Source: Mageeibacillus sp. UBA3708
GTDB lineage: Bacteria > Bacillota > Clostridia > Saccharofermentanales > Saccharofermentanaceae
NCBI GenBank assembly: GCA_002371375.1
Contig: DFIB01000029.1
Span: 1-34,940, forward strand
Length of the DNA stretch: 34,940 nt
Reading direction: 5' to 3'
The translations under genes and the position numbers were made by a program. The notes under the pieces were generated by a model that searched no databases, was not told the DNA's origin, and saw only the letters and a list, made by a program, of their open reading frames with translations. Shown in pieces: positions 1-7,274 of this stretch. How positions within the stretch are numbered: position 1 is the first letter of the stretch; every line of letters begins with the position of its first letter.

Positions 1-2
1 CA

Positions 3-371
3 CTTCCGGTTCCGGAAGATGCTCCGTTCTTCGTGAAGGATTACAGTGAATACTATAAGGGAAGGGCATATCATGCGAGGTCCCTTAATTCCAACGAAGG
101 ATGGAATGTTACAGGCTGTGAGTCTTTTATGAATCAGCCGATCCTTAAGTACTCGAATGAGATAAGAAATGCAGTCCTGATCATTCACGGAGAGAAAGCT
201 CATTCCTGCTATTTCTCAAAGGATGCATATGCGAATATGACAAAGGACAGCAAGTATAAAGATAACAAGGAACTCATGATAATTCCCGGCGCAGTTCATA
301 CGGATCTGTACGACAATCTTGATGTTATTCCTTTCGATCATATCGAAGAATTCATGTGGAAATATCTATGA
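3..371 (+). CDS. alpha/beta hydrolase, C-terminal part (5' end outside window)
   Basis: The frame is open from the left edge, so only the last ~122 residues are present. It contains a strand ending in IIHGEKAHS and later IIPGAVHTDLYD, the usual placement of the catalytic acid/cap and the catalytic histidine (VHTDL) at the end of alpha/beta hydrolases of the dienelactone-hydrolase/YcjY type. An internal GTG at 33 is not a convincing start because coding sequence continues upstream. The TGA stop overlaps the ATG of the next small ORF (ATGA), which implies translational coupling. Substrate cannot be told. Hydrolases of this kind often sit with aldo/keto reductase and cyclophilin-like genes in clostridial genomes, which fits the two following entries. 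Confidence 0.75.
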   Translation, partial: LPVPEDAPFFVKDYSEYYKGRAYHARSLNSNEGWNVTGCESFMNQPILKYSNEIRNAVLIIHGEKAHSCYFSKDAYANMTKDSKYKDNKELMIIPGAVHTDLYDNLDVIPFDHIEEFMWKYL

Positions 372-583
372 GAATAAGAAGAATCTTTGCACTTCTTGTA
401 TTGGCATCAGTCGTGTTGGCGGCAGCATCATGCGGCACGCAGCAGAGCGCTGAGCCAGTTACTTCGGCTGTGCAGACAACGGAGACAAAGGAAAATCTCG
501 ATCTGTTCTGCTTTGAACTCTCGGATGAAGAGATGGCAAGGATAAATGCTCTTGACCGGAACGAAAAGCACGACTGGTATTAA
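368..583 (+). pseudogene. lipoprotein signal joined to aldo/keto reductase C-terminal tail (likely deletion remnant)
   Basis: Translation from ATG 368 gives 71 residues. Residues 1-22 are a lipoprotein signal (MRIRRIFALLVLASVVLAAA then SC, lipobox AASC), followed by a Ser/Thr/Glu linker. From about residue 45 on, the sequence (FELSDEEMARINALDRNEKHDWY) matches the conserved C-terminal end of cytosolic aldo/keto reductases, but the TIM barrel itself is absent. I infer an in-frame deletion that fused a signal-peptide start to the last ~25 residues of an AKR, or loss of the body of an exported AKR-like protein. ATG 368 is preferred over 356 because it couples to the preceding stop. The product could still be made as a short lipoprotein. 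Confidence 0.6.
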
Positions 584-598
584 CGGGGGTAAACTTAT

Positions 599-1114
599 AT
601 GAGAATGAACATTGCAGCCGCTTTGACCGCAGGCACGATACTGGTAAGTCTGGCAGGTTGTTCTGCGGCTCTTGAATCTACACCAGCTTCTGAAACGCAG
701 ATTACGACTTCGGCTGAAGAAATATCCGAAATGACGACAGAGACGACTACCGTCACGGAGGCAGAAAGATCAATGACATTAAAGATCGGAGAAAGGGAAG
801 TTCAGGTCACCTGGGAAGATAATGCTTCAGTGGAAGACCTGAAGAAACTCGCTGCATCAGATCTGACCATAAAGATGTCGATGTACGGCGGCTTTGAGCA
901 GGTGGGTTCCATAGGGCAGGCTATCACAAGAGACGATAAACAGACAACAACAAAGCCGGGCGATATTGTTCTTTATTCCGGTGATCAGATAGTGATGTTC
1001 TATGGATCCAATTCCTGGAGCTATACAAGACTCGGTAAGATCAACCTGACTGAAAAGGAATTAAATGATCTCTTAGGCAATGGTGATGTAACTATTACGC
1101 TAAGTCTTGATTAG
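599..1114 (+). CDS. cyclophilin-like fold lipoprotein
   Basis: The 171-residue product starts with a signal peptide and lipobox (LVSLAGC, Cys near residue 21), a low-complexity Ser/Thr/Glu linker to about residue 58, then a domain of ~110 residues beginning MTLKIGEREVQVTWEDN. The pattern LTIKMSMYGGFEQVGSIGQAI, then KPGDIVLYSGDQIVMFYGSNSWSYTRLGKI, is that of the cyclophilin-like (Cyclophil_like) family, which lacks proline-isomerase catalytic residues and has no settled function. GGGGG at 585-589 lies 9 nt before the ATG. Such proteins often neighbour aldo/keto reductases, flavodoxins and alpha/beta hydrolases, as here. It would be anchored on the outer face of the membrane. Confidence 0.8.
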   Translation: MRMNIAAALTAGTILVSLAGCSAALESTPASETQITTSAEEISEMTTETTTVTEAERSMTLKIGEREVQVTWEDNASVEDLKKLAASDLTIKMSMYGGFEQVGSIGQAITRDDKQTTTKPGDIVLYSGDQIVMFYGSNSWSYTRLGKINLTEKELNDLLGNGDVTITLSLD

Positions 1115-1135
1115 ATTGTATATATCAGTTTTCCT

Positions 1136-1951
1136 CTACGAAGGTATTACCGGCCGGAAAGATGACAGGCTTTTATTTGCGATCAGTCCTCTTATAAACT
1201 CTGAATATAACTGTGGCTGTTCACCCTGGAATCCCCCGTGACCATACCCCTTCATAACGATAAACCGGGCAGACGGATATTTCTTCTTAAGGCGTCTCTC
1301 TGCTTGACGGGCGGGCTCTTTTTCAGAGTATAAGAAGACGAATCGTCTGACAGTGTCATCAGGAAGATCCGGCAGATCGCATTTATAGCAAGTGTCAGAT
1401 ATCCGCCTGACCGAATCTCTGTCGATCCACCGGCTGACCTCGCAGAATCCTCCCATGAGTCCGCGGTATGCTTCAAGCGAATCTCCTCCGAGCTTCTTTA
1501 CAAACGGATCATTCATAAGATCGTCTATGGCCGTATCCTTCTCTTTACTTTTTACTTTCTTCATGAACGACATGAACTTCCGGGCCATGAGAGCACGGAA
1601 GAATCTCGGGAAATGGAAGAACGGTCCGCCGTCAAACAGATAATTATCAACAGGTATATCTATCTGATCTGCTATTTCCATGGCTACCTCTGCACCCATG
1701 GAGGTACCCTGAAGCAATGCTATTCTTGTAATATTATTTGCGTGAAGCCATTCAATGATCTTCCTTGCATCTTCCCTTTTAGAATGATAAACAGGCTCTT
1801 CTTCGTGATGTCCGTCCAGAGTCGGCAATAAGATAAAGAAATCATCTTTCAGATATTCAGCTATTATCCCGGGCATCTCATACGTGCAGAACATCCCGGG
1901 GATCATGATCATTACAGGATTGTCTTTGTTTCCGACTGTTTTGATTATCAT
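1136..1951 (-). CDS. alpha/beta hydrolase, second gene of marR operon
   Basis: The 271-residue protein has an oxyanion-hole segment (MIPGM, about residues 17-21), a nucleophile elbow GTSMGA (Ser84), and a late catalytic His in GYGHGG (His238), so the Ser/His pair of an alpha/beta hydrolase is intact. No signal peptide is seen, so it is probably cytoplasmic. The ATG follows the MarR stop codon directly (TAA then ATG), so both are surely co-transcribed and translationally coupled. The substrate is unknown. By analogy with other MarR-hydrolase pairs it may act on a small toxic or phenolic ester that the MarR protein senses; that is inference only. It converges on the cyclophilin-like gene with a gap of about 20 nt. 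Confidence 0.8.
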   Translation of the reverse strand: MIIKTVGNKDNPVMIMIPGMFCTYEMPGIIAEYLKDDFFILLPTLDGHHEEEPVYHSKREDARKIIEWLHANNITRIALLQGTSMGAEVAMEIADQIDIPVDNYLFDGGPFFHFPRFFRALMARKFMSFMKKVKSKEKDTAIDDLMNDPFVKKLGGDSLEAYRGLMGGFCEVSRWIDRDSVRRISDTCYKCDLPDLPDDTVRRFVFLYSEKEPARQAERRLKKKYPSARFIVMKGYGHGGFQGEQPQLYSEFIRGLIANKSLSSFRPVIPS

Positions 1952-2395
1952 TTAAATGTCCCCGATCAAGGATAATTCCTCTTCCAGCGCAGCCATCAGC
2001 TTCCGTATTTCCTCTTTTGTATTGTCATCCATATCGGCGATCATGCCGTTTATTCTGTCATTCATGTGCATATGAAGTCTTTTATGGCCTTCATATGCGG
2101 TTTTTCCTTTATCCGTAAGGTGCAGATATATTTCATTTATTCCTGTACCGGCCGACTTGGATATCAGCTCTTTCTCGTAAAGCTTTGCCACACTCTGCGA
2201 AATCCCGCCCTTTGTTATTCCGAGCTGACCGGCCAGGCCGGTAGCGGTAACATTTTTATTATTACCGATTGCATCTATAACATGTATCTCCGCCGGATAC
2301 ATCAGCACGTCAGTCCCATAATACCGGGGCATTTTTGTAACGGCATTATACCTGTTTATCAGGCGTAATCCGGCTTGCAACAAAAGATTATCCAT
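1952..2395 (-). CDS. MarR-family transcriptional regulator
   Basis: The 147-residue protein has the size and winged-helix pattern of MarR proteins: a DNA-binding helix-turn-helix around residues 50-75 (VTATGLAGQLGITKGGISQS), a wing region (ISKSAG...IYLHLTDKGK), and terminal helices for dimerisation. MarR proteins are dimeric repressors released by small ligands. A perfect 13-bp-arm palindrome lies 18 nt upstream of the start codon and is the likely autoregulatory operator. The gene is first in a two-gene operon with the alpha/beta hydrolase and is divergent from the ATPase gene at 2510, so the same operator may influence both directions. Confidence 0.9.
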   Translation of the reverse strand: MDNLLLQAGLRLINRYNAVTKMPRYYGTDVLMYPAEIHVIDAIGNNKNVTATGLAGQLGITKGGISQSVAKLYEKELISKSAGTGINEIYLHLTDKGKTAYEGHKRLHMHMNDRINGMIADMDDNTKEEIRKLMAALEEELSLIGDI

Positions 2396-2412
2396 GAAAA
2401 ACCACCCTGAAA

Positions 2413-2441
2413 TATTGTTGTTTAGCTACTAAACAACAATA
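2413..2441. promoter_or_regulatory. palindromic operator for the divergent MarR regulator
   Basis: Perfect inverted repeat: left arm TATTGTTGTTTAG (2413-2425), spacer CTA, right arm CTAAACAACAATA (2429-2441). It lies between marR and the divergent ATPase gene. Its symmetry and place fit a MarR dimer site; binding is inferred. Confidence 0.8.
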
Positions 2442-2468
2442 CATCTGATATTGAATCCTGTCAACTGG

Positions 2469-2474
2469 TATAAT
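2469..2474 (+). promoter_or_regulatory. candidate -10 box for the ATPase gene
   Basis: A consensus TATAAT lies 35 nt before the ATG at 2510. No good -35 at 16-18 nt is seen (TTGAAT at 2451 is too close), so the promoter may need an activator or be weak. The palindromic operator lies just upstream. Confidence 0.4.
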
Positions 2475-2509
2475 CAAACGGATAAGGACTTACCACGGGA
2501 GACTATATA

Positions 2510-3250
2510 ATGAGCGGTTTTTCTGATCTATACATTTCGGGACTGGATCTTTATAGTGACAGGCTTGAACCATCGAGTTATTTACTTGAGATACCTGTCA
2601 TCAAGAATCTTACGCATCTTGAATTTACTAACAAAGTCACTTTCTTTGTAGGGGAGAACGGAACGGGGAAATCTACACTTCTTGAAGCCGTTGCCGTGAA
2701 TCTCGGTTTTAACCCGGAAGGCGGAACAAAGAATTATTCCTTTTCGACGTATGACACACACTCGGATCTTTATGATGCGATCCGTCTGATCAAAGGATGC
2801 AAGAGAGCCCGGGGCGGATATTTCCTGCGTGCAGAGAGTTTCTATAATGTAGCTACGGCAGAAGAGGAGTACAGTAAAGGTATGGGCGGCCGCCCTATGC
2901 ACTATCACGAACGGTCACATGGCGAGAGTTTTCTGGCTTTGGTGCAGGAGACTTTCAGGGGGAATGGAATTTATCTTTTGGATGAGCCGGAAGCAGCGCT
3001 GTCACCACAACGTCAATTGACACTCATGCTGGAGATCAAGCGCTGTGTAGAAGAAGGGGCGCAGTTTATTATCGCTACTCATTCTCCTGTATTGCTCGGT
3101 TTTCCGGAAGCAGAGATAATGTGCTTTGATGGGGGAAGTATAAAGCCGTGTAAATACGAGGAGACGGACAGCTATAAGATCACCAAAATGTTCATTAATG
3201 ATCGCAGGCAGATATTAGAGCGGCTGTTTAATACTGAACCGCAGGAGTGA
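2510..3250 (+). CDS. stand-alone ABC-type/AAA ATPase
   Basis: The 246-residue protein has a Walker A GENGTGKST (residues 48-56), an ABC-like signature SHGES (136-140), a Walker B IYLLDEPEAAL (about 154-164, catalytic Glu159) and an H-loop histidine in ATHSP (His191). This is the layout of the small predicted ATPases of the SMC/RecF-like ABC class that work without a membrane partner. There is no transmembrane part. GGGAG before ATG 2510 serves as ribosome binding site. No toxin- or nuclease-like partner is next to it, so a defence role is not supported; cellular role unknown. It is divergent from the marR operon. Confidence 0.85.
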   Translation: MSGFSDLYISGLDLYSDRLEPSSYLLEIPVIKNLTHLEFTNKVTFFVGENGTGKSTLLEAVAVNLGFNPEGGTKNYSFSTYDTHSDLYDAIRLIKGCKRARGGYFLRAESFYNVATAEEEYSKGMGGRPMHYHERSHGESFLALVQETFRGNGIYLLDEPEAALSPQRQLTLMLEIKRCVEEGAQFIIATHSPVLLGFPEAEIMCFDGGSIKPCKYEETDSYKITKMFINDRRQILERLFNTEPQE

Positions 3251-3252
3251 TC

Positions 3253-3296
3253 ATCAGTATTCGCAGTACAACGTGGAAGATGGCGGAAATACTGAT
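3253..3296. repeat. inverted repeat after the ATPase gene
   Basis: ATCAGTATT at 3253-3261 pairs perfectly with AATACTGAT at 3288-3296. A stem could form in the 3' untranslated region, but there is no U-run after it, so it is a weak candidate for a terminator. The remaining ~100 nt to 3403 show nothing recognisable. Confidence 0.4.
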
Positions 3297-3403
3297 ACAA
3301 AGCAGAACAGGGAGTATAGGAACTATAGCAATGGGTTACAAATCAACGTGTAATGTTTTGCAGGATTCCTATATCAGGCTGCGTTATAAAGTCGTGAGTT
3401 AAC

Positions 3404-3739
3404 CTATCCGACAAAGCTGTATTCGATCGCGGTCTTCGTGATAAGAATGGTATCAGTGTTGATCCTGTCCTTCATTCTCTGACCCAGGCTGTGAACTTCT
3501 TCTTCACTTATGCCGATAAGCACAATACGGAGGCTTGTCTCTGTGGTATACCCCTTGTTGTGTGTATAACCGCCTACCTGCGTCAGCAGGGAGAAGCCGA
3601 TCTCCTTCTCGGTGCAAATCTCCGTAAGCATCTGCTTGAAGTCATTCACGCTGATGATCTCCTGATAATTGTCTTTATCCTTGATACCGATGAAGATCTC
3701 GTATTTTACACCATTCTCAAACTTTATATCTTCAGCCAC
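3404..3739 (-). CDS. small conserved-type protein, paralogue B of a tandem pair
   Basis: This 111-residue soluble protein is not recognised. It is clearly paralogous to the gene just upstream (3748-4065): both share the order YEIFIGxKD... E-I-(VI)..., a central FSLL...GGY, and a final hydrophobic strand before the C-terminus. The pattern of alternating strands and helices suggests a compact alpha/beta fold of about 100 residues. The start is GTG at 3739, with GAGGTG as ribosome binding site overlapping the upstream stop codon, so the pair is one operon with a gap of 8 nt. No catalytic motif is obvious. Confidence 0.7.
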   Translation of the reverse strand: MAEDIKFENGVKYEIFIGIKDKDNYQEIISVNDFKQMLTEICTEKEIGFSLLTQVGGYTHNKGYTTETSLRIVLIGISEEEVHSLGQRMKDRINTDTILITKTAIEYSFVG

Positions 3740-3747
3740 TTGTCACC

Positions 3748-4065
3748 TCAACAAAAAGTAAGCTTAACAGGATTCCTGACGATCAAAAAACACCTCTGAT
3801 TCATGAATTCCGACAGGCTTCGTGCGACCCTTATTACATCCAGTCCGTGATTGCCGACAATGCTGATGCACAGGGTATCTTCAGTATCGTACCAGCCATC
3901 CTCATAGAGGTAACCGCCCTTAAGACTCAGCAGCGAGAAATCCATCTTGATCCTCTCGAAATACCGGGATATCATCTCCTTCAATTCCTGCTCAGTAACA
4001 ATCTCCTCACGTGACTGAGGATCCTTGCAACCGATAAAGATCTGATACTCGTAACTGTCTTCCAA
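3748..4065 (-). CDS. small conserved-type protein, paralogue A of a tandem pair
   Basis: This 105-residue protein starts with ATG at 4065 behind a strong GGGAGGAG ribosome binding site. It aligns along its full length with the following gene: YQIFIGCKD, an EIVTEQELKEM helix, FSLLSLKGGY and a C-terminal LIVRNPVKLTF strand. No signal peptide or membrane segment. Function is unknown. The pair probably arose by duplication and may form a heterodimer; that is inference. It could belong to a family of unknown function that I do not recognise by name. Confidence 0.7.
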   Translation of the reverse strand: MEDSYEYQIFIGCKDPQSREEIVTEQELKEMISRYFERIKMDFSLLSLKGGYLYEDGWYDTEDTLCISIVGNHGLDVIRVARSLSEFMNQRCFLIVRNPVKLTFC

Positions 4066-4265
4066 TGTAATCTCTCCTCCCGGTACGGCGGGGTCATTAG
4101 TATTATTTTATATCTTCCTGAGCATCTGTGCCACTCCTCTGTTAACAGTGCCGGCAATTTGTTACGCTTCTTTCTCACGCGGCGTCCTTCATGATCACGT
4201 GACCTGTAACCAAGATCACCAGCCTCGGCGCATTGAAAGCAGTGTTCGTCATAGTGTTTGCATGC

Positions 4266-4320
4266 CTGTTAGGAGTGTTGTAAGTCTGTTAGTCGATGTA
4301 ACAATAATATGAGTTATAAT
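4266..4320 (+). promoter_or_regulatory. promoter region of the EamA transporter gene
   Basis: TATAAT at 4315-4320 is a candidate -10 box, 31 nt before the GTG start at 4351. Upstream, CTGTTAG occurs twice as a direct repeat (4266-4272 and 4286-4292, 20 nt apart, two helical turns), which could bind an activator. No good -35 box is seen. A further short palindrome CTGTTAACAG lies at 4139-4148, between this gene and the divergent small-protein pair. Confidence 0.4.
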
Positions 4321-4350
4321 TAATCTTATTTGAACGGAGATAAGATTAGC

Positions 4351-5256
4351 GTGAATTCTCTTCAGGCAAACATCTGCCTAATTTGTGTAACACTCTGCTG
4401 GTCGACAGAGGTGATCATATTTGCCTGTATTCCGGATTCGGTTCCGCCCTTTGCCACGACGTGTCTGACTTCATTTGCCGGTGCGCTGCTGCTGGGATTT
4501 TTCTTCTACAGGCATATACGCGAACAGTTACGGAAACACGGCAAAAGGATCTTAGGAAGATGCCTGCTGCTCGGCGTTCTGAACTGCGTTTATAACAACC
4601 TTTATCTGTTCGGACTCAAGTATCTGGATGTGTCATCCGGAGCATTCACTCTGTCAATGACCGTTGTCGTCCTGCCCGTCATCCTGCTTACGTTGAAGCA
4701 AAAGGTGGGTATCAGGACATGGATCTCGGCAGGCCTCGTATTCGCGGGAATATTACTTGCGGTCGGAAGCAATGCCGGTGCCGGACAGCTGTGGGGTGTG
4801 CTGATCATGGTGGCAGGCTGCATCGTACGTGCCGTCCATATCGTAATCCTCAACCGCTATGCAAGCGAGGATGATCCCATATCCATTTCCCTGTTCATAT
4901 CGGTAATCGTGGGCGTGATATCCGGGGCGTTGTGGTTTGTTTCTGATCCTTCGGGAGTCGCCGGAATCCCGTGGAACAAAGAGATAATAGCAAGTATCGC
5001 GATCTATTCATACTTTATCGTGGCTTTCGCGCAGACGCTCAATATCTTTGCACAGAAGAAGTCAACACCGGCAAACGCTACGATCATATATTCCCTGGAG
5101 ATAGTGTTCTCGGTAATATGGGGATTGATACTTCCGGGTAATATCATCGAGAACACGGTTCTCACGCCGTGGATAGTGGCCGGTGTCATTCTGGTCGTGT
5201 CAGGAAATCTGGTGGAGATTTGTCCTTCTCCGAAGAGGAGGGCAAATGAGACATAA
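4351..5256 (+). CDS. DMT-superfamily (EamA) transporter
   Basis: The 301-residue protein has about ten hydrophobic segments in two halves, as in EamA-type drug/metabolite exporters, with conserved turns such as the N-terminal LCWSTEVIIFACIPDSVPPF segment and the C-terminal TPANATIIYSLEIVFSVIWG repeat. The substrate cannot be predicted. I chose GTG 4351 because GGAGA at 4336-4340 sits 10 nt before it; the in-frame TTG at 4330 has no such site. The 3' end overlaps the next gene by 11 nt, so they are translated together. It may export an amino acid or metabolite; only the family is certain. Confidence 0.85.
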   Translation: MNSLQANICLICVTLCWSTEVIIFACIPDSVPPFATTCLTSFAGALLLGFFFYRHIREQLRKHGKRILGRCLLLGVLNCVYNNLYLFGLKYLDVSSGAFTLSMTVVVLPVILLTLKQKVGIRTWISAGLVFAGILLAVGSNAGAGQLWGVLIMVAGCIVRAVHIVILNRYASEDDPISISLFISVIVGVISGALWFVSDPSGVAGIPWNKEIIASIAIYSYFIVAFAQTLNIFAQKKSTPANATIIYSLEIVFSVIWGLILPGNIIENTVLTPWIVAGVILVVSGNLVEICPSPKRRANET

Positions 5257-5773
5257 GATAAGAGTCATGCTGATGCTCGTAATTGTCTACTTCATCGTGG
5301 CGATGCCGTTCAAGGTGATGACGGTCATTCCCGGGTTTACCGATGTCAGGCCGGTCATGATGCTGGGTCCCGTGTATGCACTGTTTTACGACCTTCCGGG
5401 ATGCGTTGTTTTCGCGCTGATGAATCTTGTCATGGATGCTTTGTCGGGTGAACTTGCATGGTCTTCCATAGCGGGACTCATCTCCAACTTCCTCGGGCCG
5501 TATCTTATCCTGTGCTACTGGAAGAGGAGACCCGGCATCAGGCTCCATCTGCGGACGGTAGGGAACATTATTCATTACAGCATTGTCATAACCGTTACCG
5601 CCATATTTGAGGCGGCAATCATCACACCGTCAGTAGCAGCTTTCTACCCGGAGGTTGACTGGCTGATGTTCTTTACCGTCGTCGTGCTCAACACGGCTCT
5701 CTTCCCGATCTTGTTCGGAATACCCCTCATGATACTGATGAAGGAGGAACTGGGATTTGAGAGTGCTATTTGA
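5246..5773 (+). CDS. small multi-span membrane protein, ECF S-component-like
   Basis: A start at ATG 5246, with GAGGAGGG immediately upstream inside the EamA gene, gives 175 residues. There are about five or six hydrophobic helices, and the segment TDVRPVMMLGPVYALFYDLPG followed by a second helix rich in Ala/Gly resembles substrate-binding (S) subunits of energy-coupling-factor vitamin transporters. That assignment is tentative, since no energising module or riboswitch is nearby. The gene overlaps the EamA gene by 11 nt, and its stop overlaps the 3' end of the opposite-strand DUF5808 gene by 8 nt (tail to tail). Confidence 0.6.
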   Translation: MRHKIRVMLMLVIVYFIVAMPFKVMTVIPGFTDVRPVMMLGPVYALFYDLPGCVVFALMNLVMDALSGELAWSSIAGLISNFLGPYLILCYWKRRPGIRLHLRTVGNIIHYSIVITVTAIFEAAIITPSVAAFYPEVDWLMFFTVVVLNTALFPILFGIPLMILMKEELGFESAI

Positions 5774-6887
5774 ACGGAACATTGATGCCGGTGTTGGTGT
5801 TCATCTGACCCGTGACAGCAAGATAGATCAGTATGATGACGGAACCGAGCAGCAGCAATGCGGTTATTACCATGATCACCTTGCCTGCAGGATGTGCGAC
5901 GTTGATAGTCGCGCCGTATCCGAAGCGCTTCTCCACGTTGAGACGGGTGTCGTTCGGGTTATAGTAAAACATACCGAAGATCCAGTTATCGTCATCATCC
6001 TGAAGCTCAAGATCAGTATCGCGCTCATACCTGTTTTCTATGGCTCTCTGGTTTACCACTCCGATAATTACGATCACCATGATCAGAACGGTATATACAA
6101 GGACTCCGCCAAGGGCGACCATGTCGCTGCTTAAGAATATGCTGAGGATGGAATAGCCGATAAGGAAGAGGGCATTTACCCAGGACATTGCGGTAAGGAG
6201 GTCTGCCCATGTCTTCTTCTTGGCCCTGTTGTAATTTGCGTTTACGTTGCTGTCCTTGGAGATGACCATGTTCCTTGTCCTGTCCATTACAATAGCGATG
6301 GGGACAAATAAGACTGCCAGCGAGAAGAATGACAGGCTCATCGCCGTAAGCGCGTACTTCTCACATGCGATGTTCTCTACGATCCTTATCACGCCAAAGT
6401 CGACCAGTACCGCAAAGACTGTTCCGATCAGTGCTACAGCATTCGGCAGGATTATCCGGGGGAGCTTGAGCGCATGAACAACATTTGCGTTCGTAAGGTC
6501 AGTATAGACGATACCTGACTTTGTGATCCCGAGTTCCTTCTTCAGGCTCTTGAGTTCCGTGTTGCCCTTGCCGTAGGGAATGGAGACCAGTAACATCACG
6601 AAAACAAGCAAGGTCCATGCAAGCAGCGTGATACCTGTTGTGGGAAGGAACAGAAGGATAATGCTGATTAGACAGACTGCTGCCGTGATGATAAAGGCTG
6701 CCCTGCGGTTCGATGACACGATATCCTTAACCTTATGTGCTGCTTCCGGCTCATGGAACTTTGGATTGTCGCGGACACCGAAAATCATCTTCCTCTTCTC
6801 CGGTGATGCCGGGAATCCGATTGCAAATAACGCAAGTGCCGAAGGAACTATGCAAACAAACATTATTACTTTGATCAACCATGTCAT
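5766..6887 (-). CDS. DUF5808-containing integral membrane protein
   Basis: The 373-residue protein has a short N-terminal membrane helix, further paired helices through the middle, and near residues 302-331 the block WIFGMFYYNPNDTRLNVEKR typical of DUF5808 proteins, followed by a last helix. Such proteins are usually encoded next to YtrA-type GntR regulators, exactly as here: the GntR gene ends 27 nt upstream. Role unknown; an envelope or antibiotic-stress function is often suggested from that context. It is third in the CPBP-GntR-DUF5808 operon. The 3' end overlaps the convergent small membrane protein gene by 8 nt, so the two mRNAs are antisense to each other at their ends. Confidence 0.8.
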   Translation of the reverse strand: MTWLIKVIMFVCIVPSALALFAIGFPASPEKRKMIFGVRDNPKFHEPEAAHKVKDIVSSNRRAAFIITAAVCLISIILLFLPTTGITLLAWTLLVFVMLLVSIPYGKGNTELKSLKKELGITKSGIVYTDLTNANVVHALKLPRIILPNAVALIGTVFAVLVDFGVIRIVENIACEKYALTAMSLSFFSLAVLFVPIAIVMDRTRNMVISKDSNVNANYNRAKKKTWADLLTAMSWVNALFLIGYSILSIFLSSDMVALGGVLVYTVLIMVIVIIGVVNQRAIENRYERDTDLELQDDDDNWIFGMFYYNPNDTRLNVEKRFGYGATINVAHPAGKVIMVITALLLLGSVIILIYLAVTGQMNTNTGINVPFK

Positions 6888-6914
6888 AACACTATCTCCT
6901 TTAACTTGTAACCA

Positions 6915-7274
6915 TCAGTAAAACTCATCAATGAGTCTCTTCAATTCTTCTTTAGATACTCCCGCGAGCCTCGCTTCCGATACGATGCGCCGGAGCTCTG
7001 TCCTGTTCTCTTCACTGAGCACACCGGATTTTGCGATGTTGTCCCGGACCCTGGCGCCGTTCTTGCGGTCAGTCATTATATAGCCTTCCTGCTTAAGAAG
7101 CTGGTAGGTCTTGCTGACCGTCATGGTATTGATGCCTATCTCGAGGGCGAGTGCTCTTACCGTCGGCAGCTGCTCCCCGGGCTTAAGATCGCCCGAGGAG
7201 ATACCCATTACTATCTGATTCCTTATCTGCATGTAGATGGGCACATCAGAGTATTCGTCAATACGTATTATCAT
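6915..7274 (-). CDS. GntR-family regulator, YtrA subfamily
   Basis: ATG 7274 gives 119 residues. The N-terminal winged helix (IRIDEYSDVPIYMQIRNQIV ... LPTVRALALEIGINTMTVSKTY) is the GntR DNA-binding domain, and the short ~45-residue C-terminal tail without a ligand domain is characteristic of the YtrA subfamily. I prefer this start over GTG 7304 because AAGGTGG lies just upstream and the ATG overlaps the CPBP stop (ATGA), so translation is coupled. YtrA regulators typically repress their own operon, which encodes membrane proteins. A palindrome at the operon promoter (8227-8247) is the likely site. Confidence 0.92.
   Translation of the reverse strand: MIIRIDEYSDVPIYMQIRNQIVMGISSGDLKPGEQLPTVRALALEIGINTMTVSKTYQLLKQEGYIMTDRKNGARVRDNIAKSGVLSEENRTELRRIVSEARLAGVSKEELKRLIDEFY

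Noticed and set aside
2510..3250. Anti-phage defence role for the stand-alone ATPase
   Set aside because: No nuclease, toxin or other effector gene is adjacent; the neighbours are a MarR operon and two small paralogues of unknown role.
4139..4148. CTGTTAACAG palindrome as an operator
   Set aside because: Only 10 bp and without a nearby promoter box; it may be chance.
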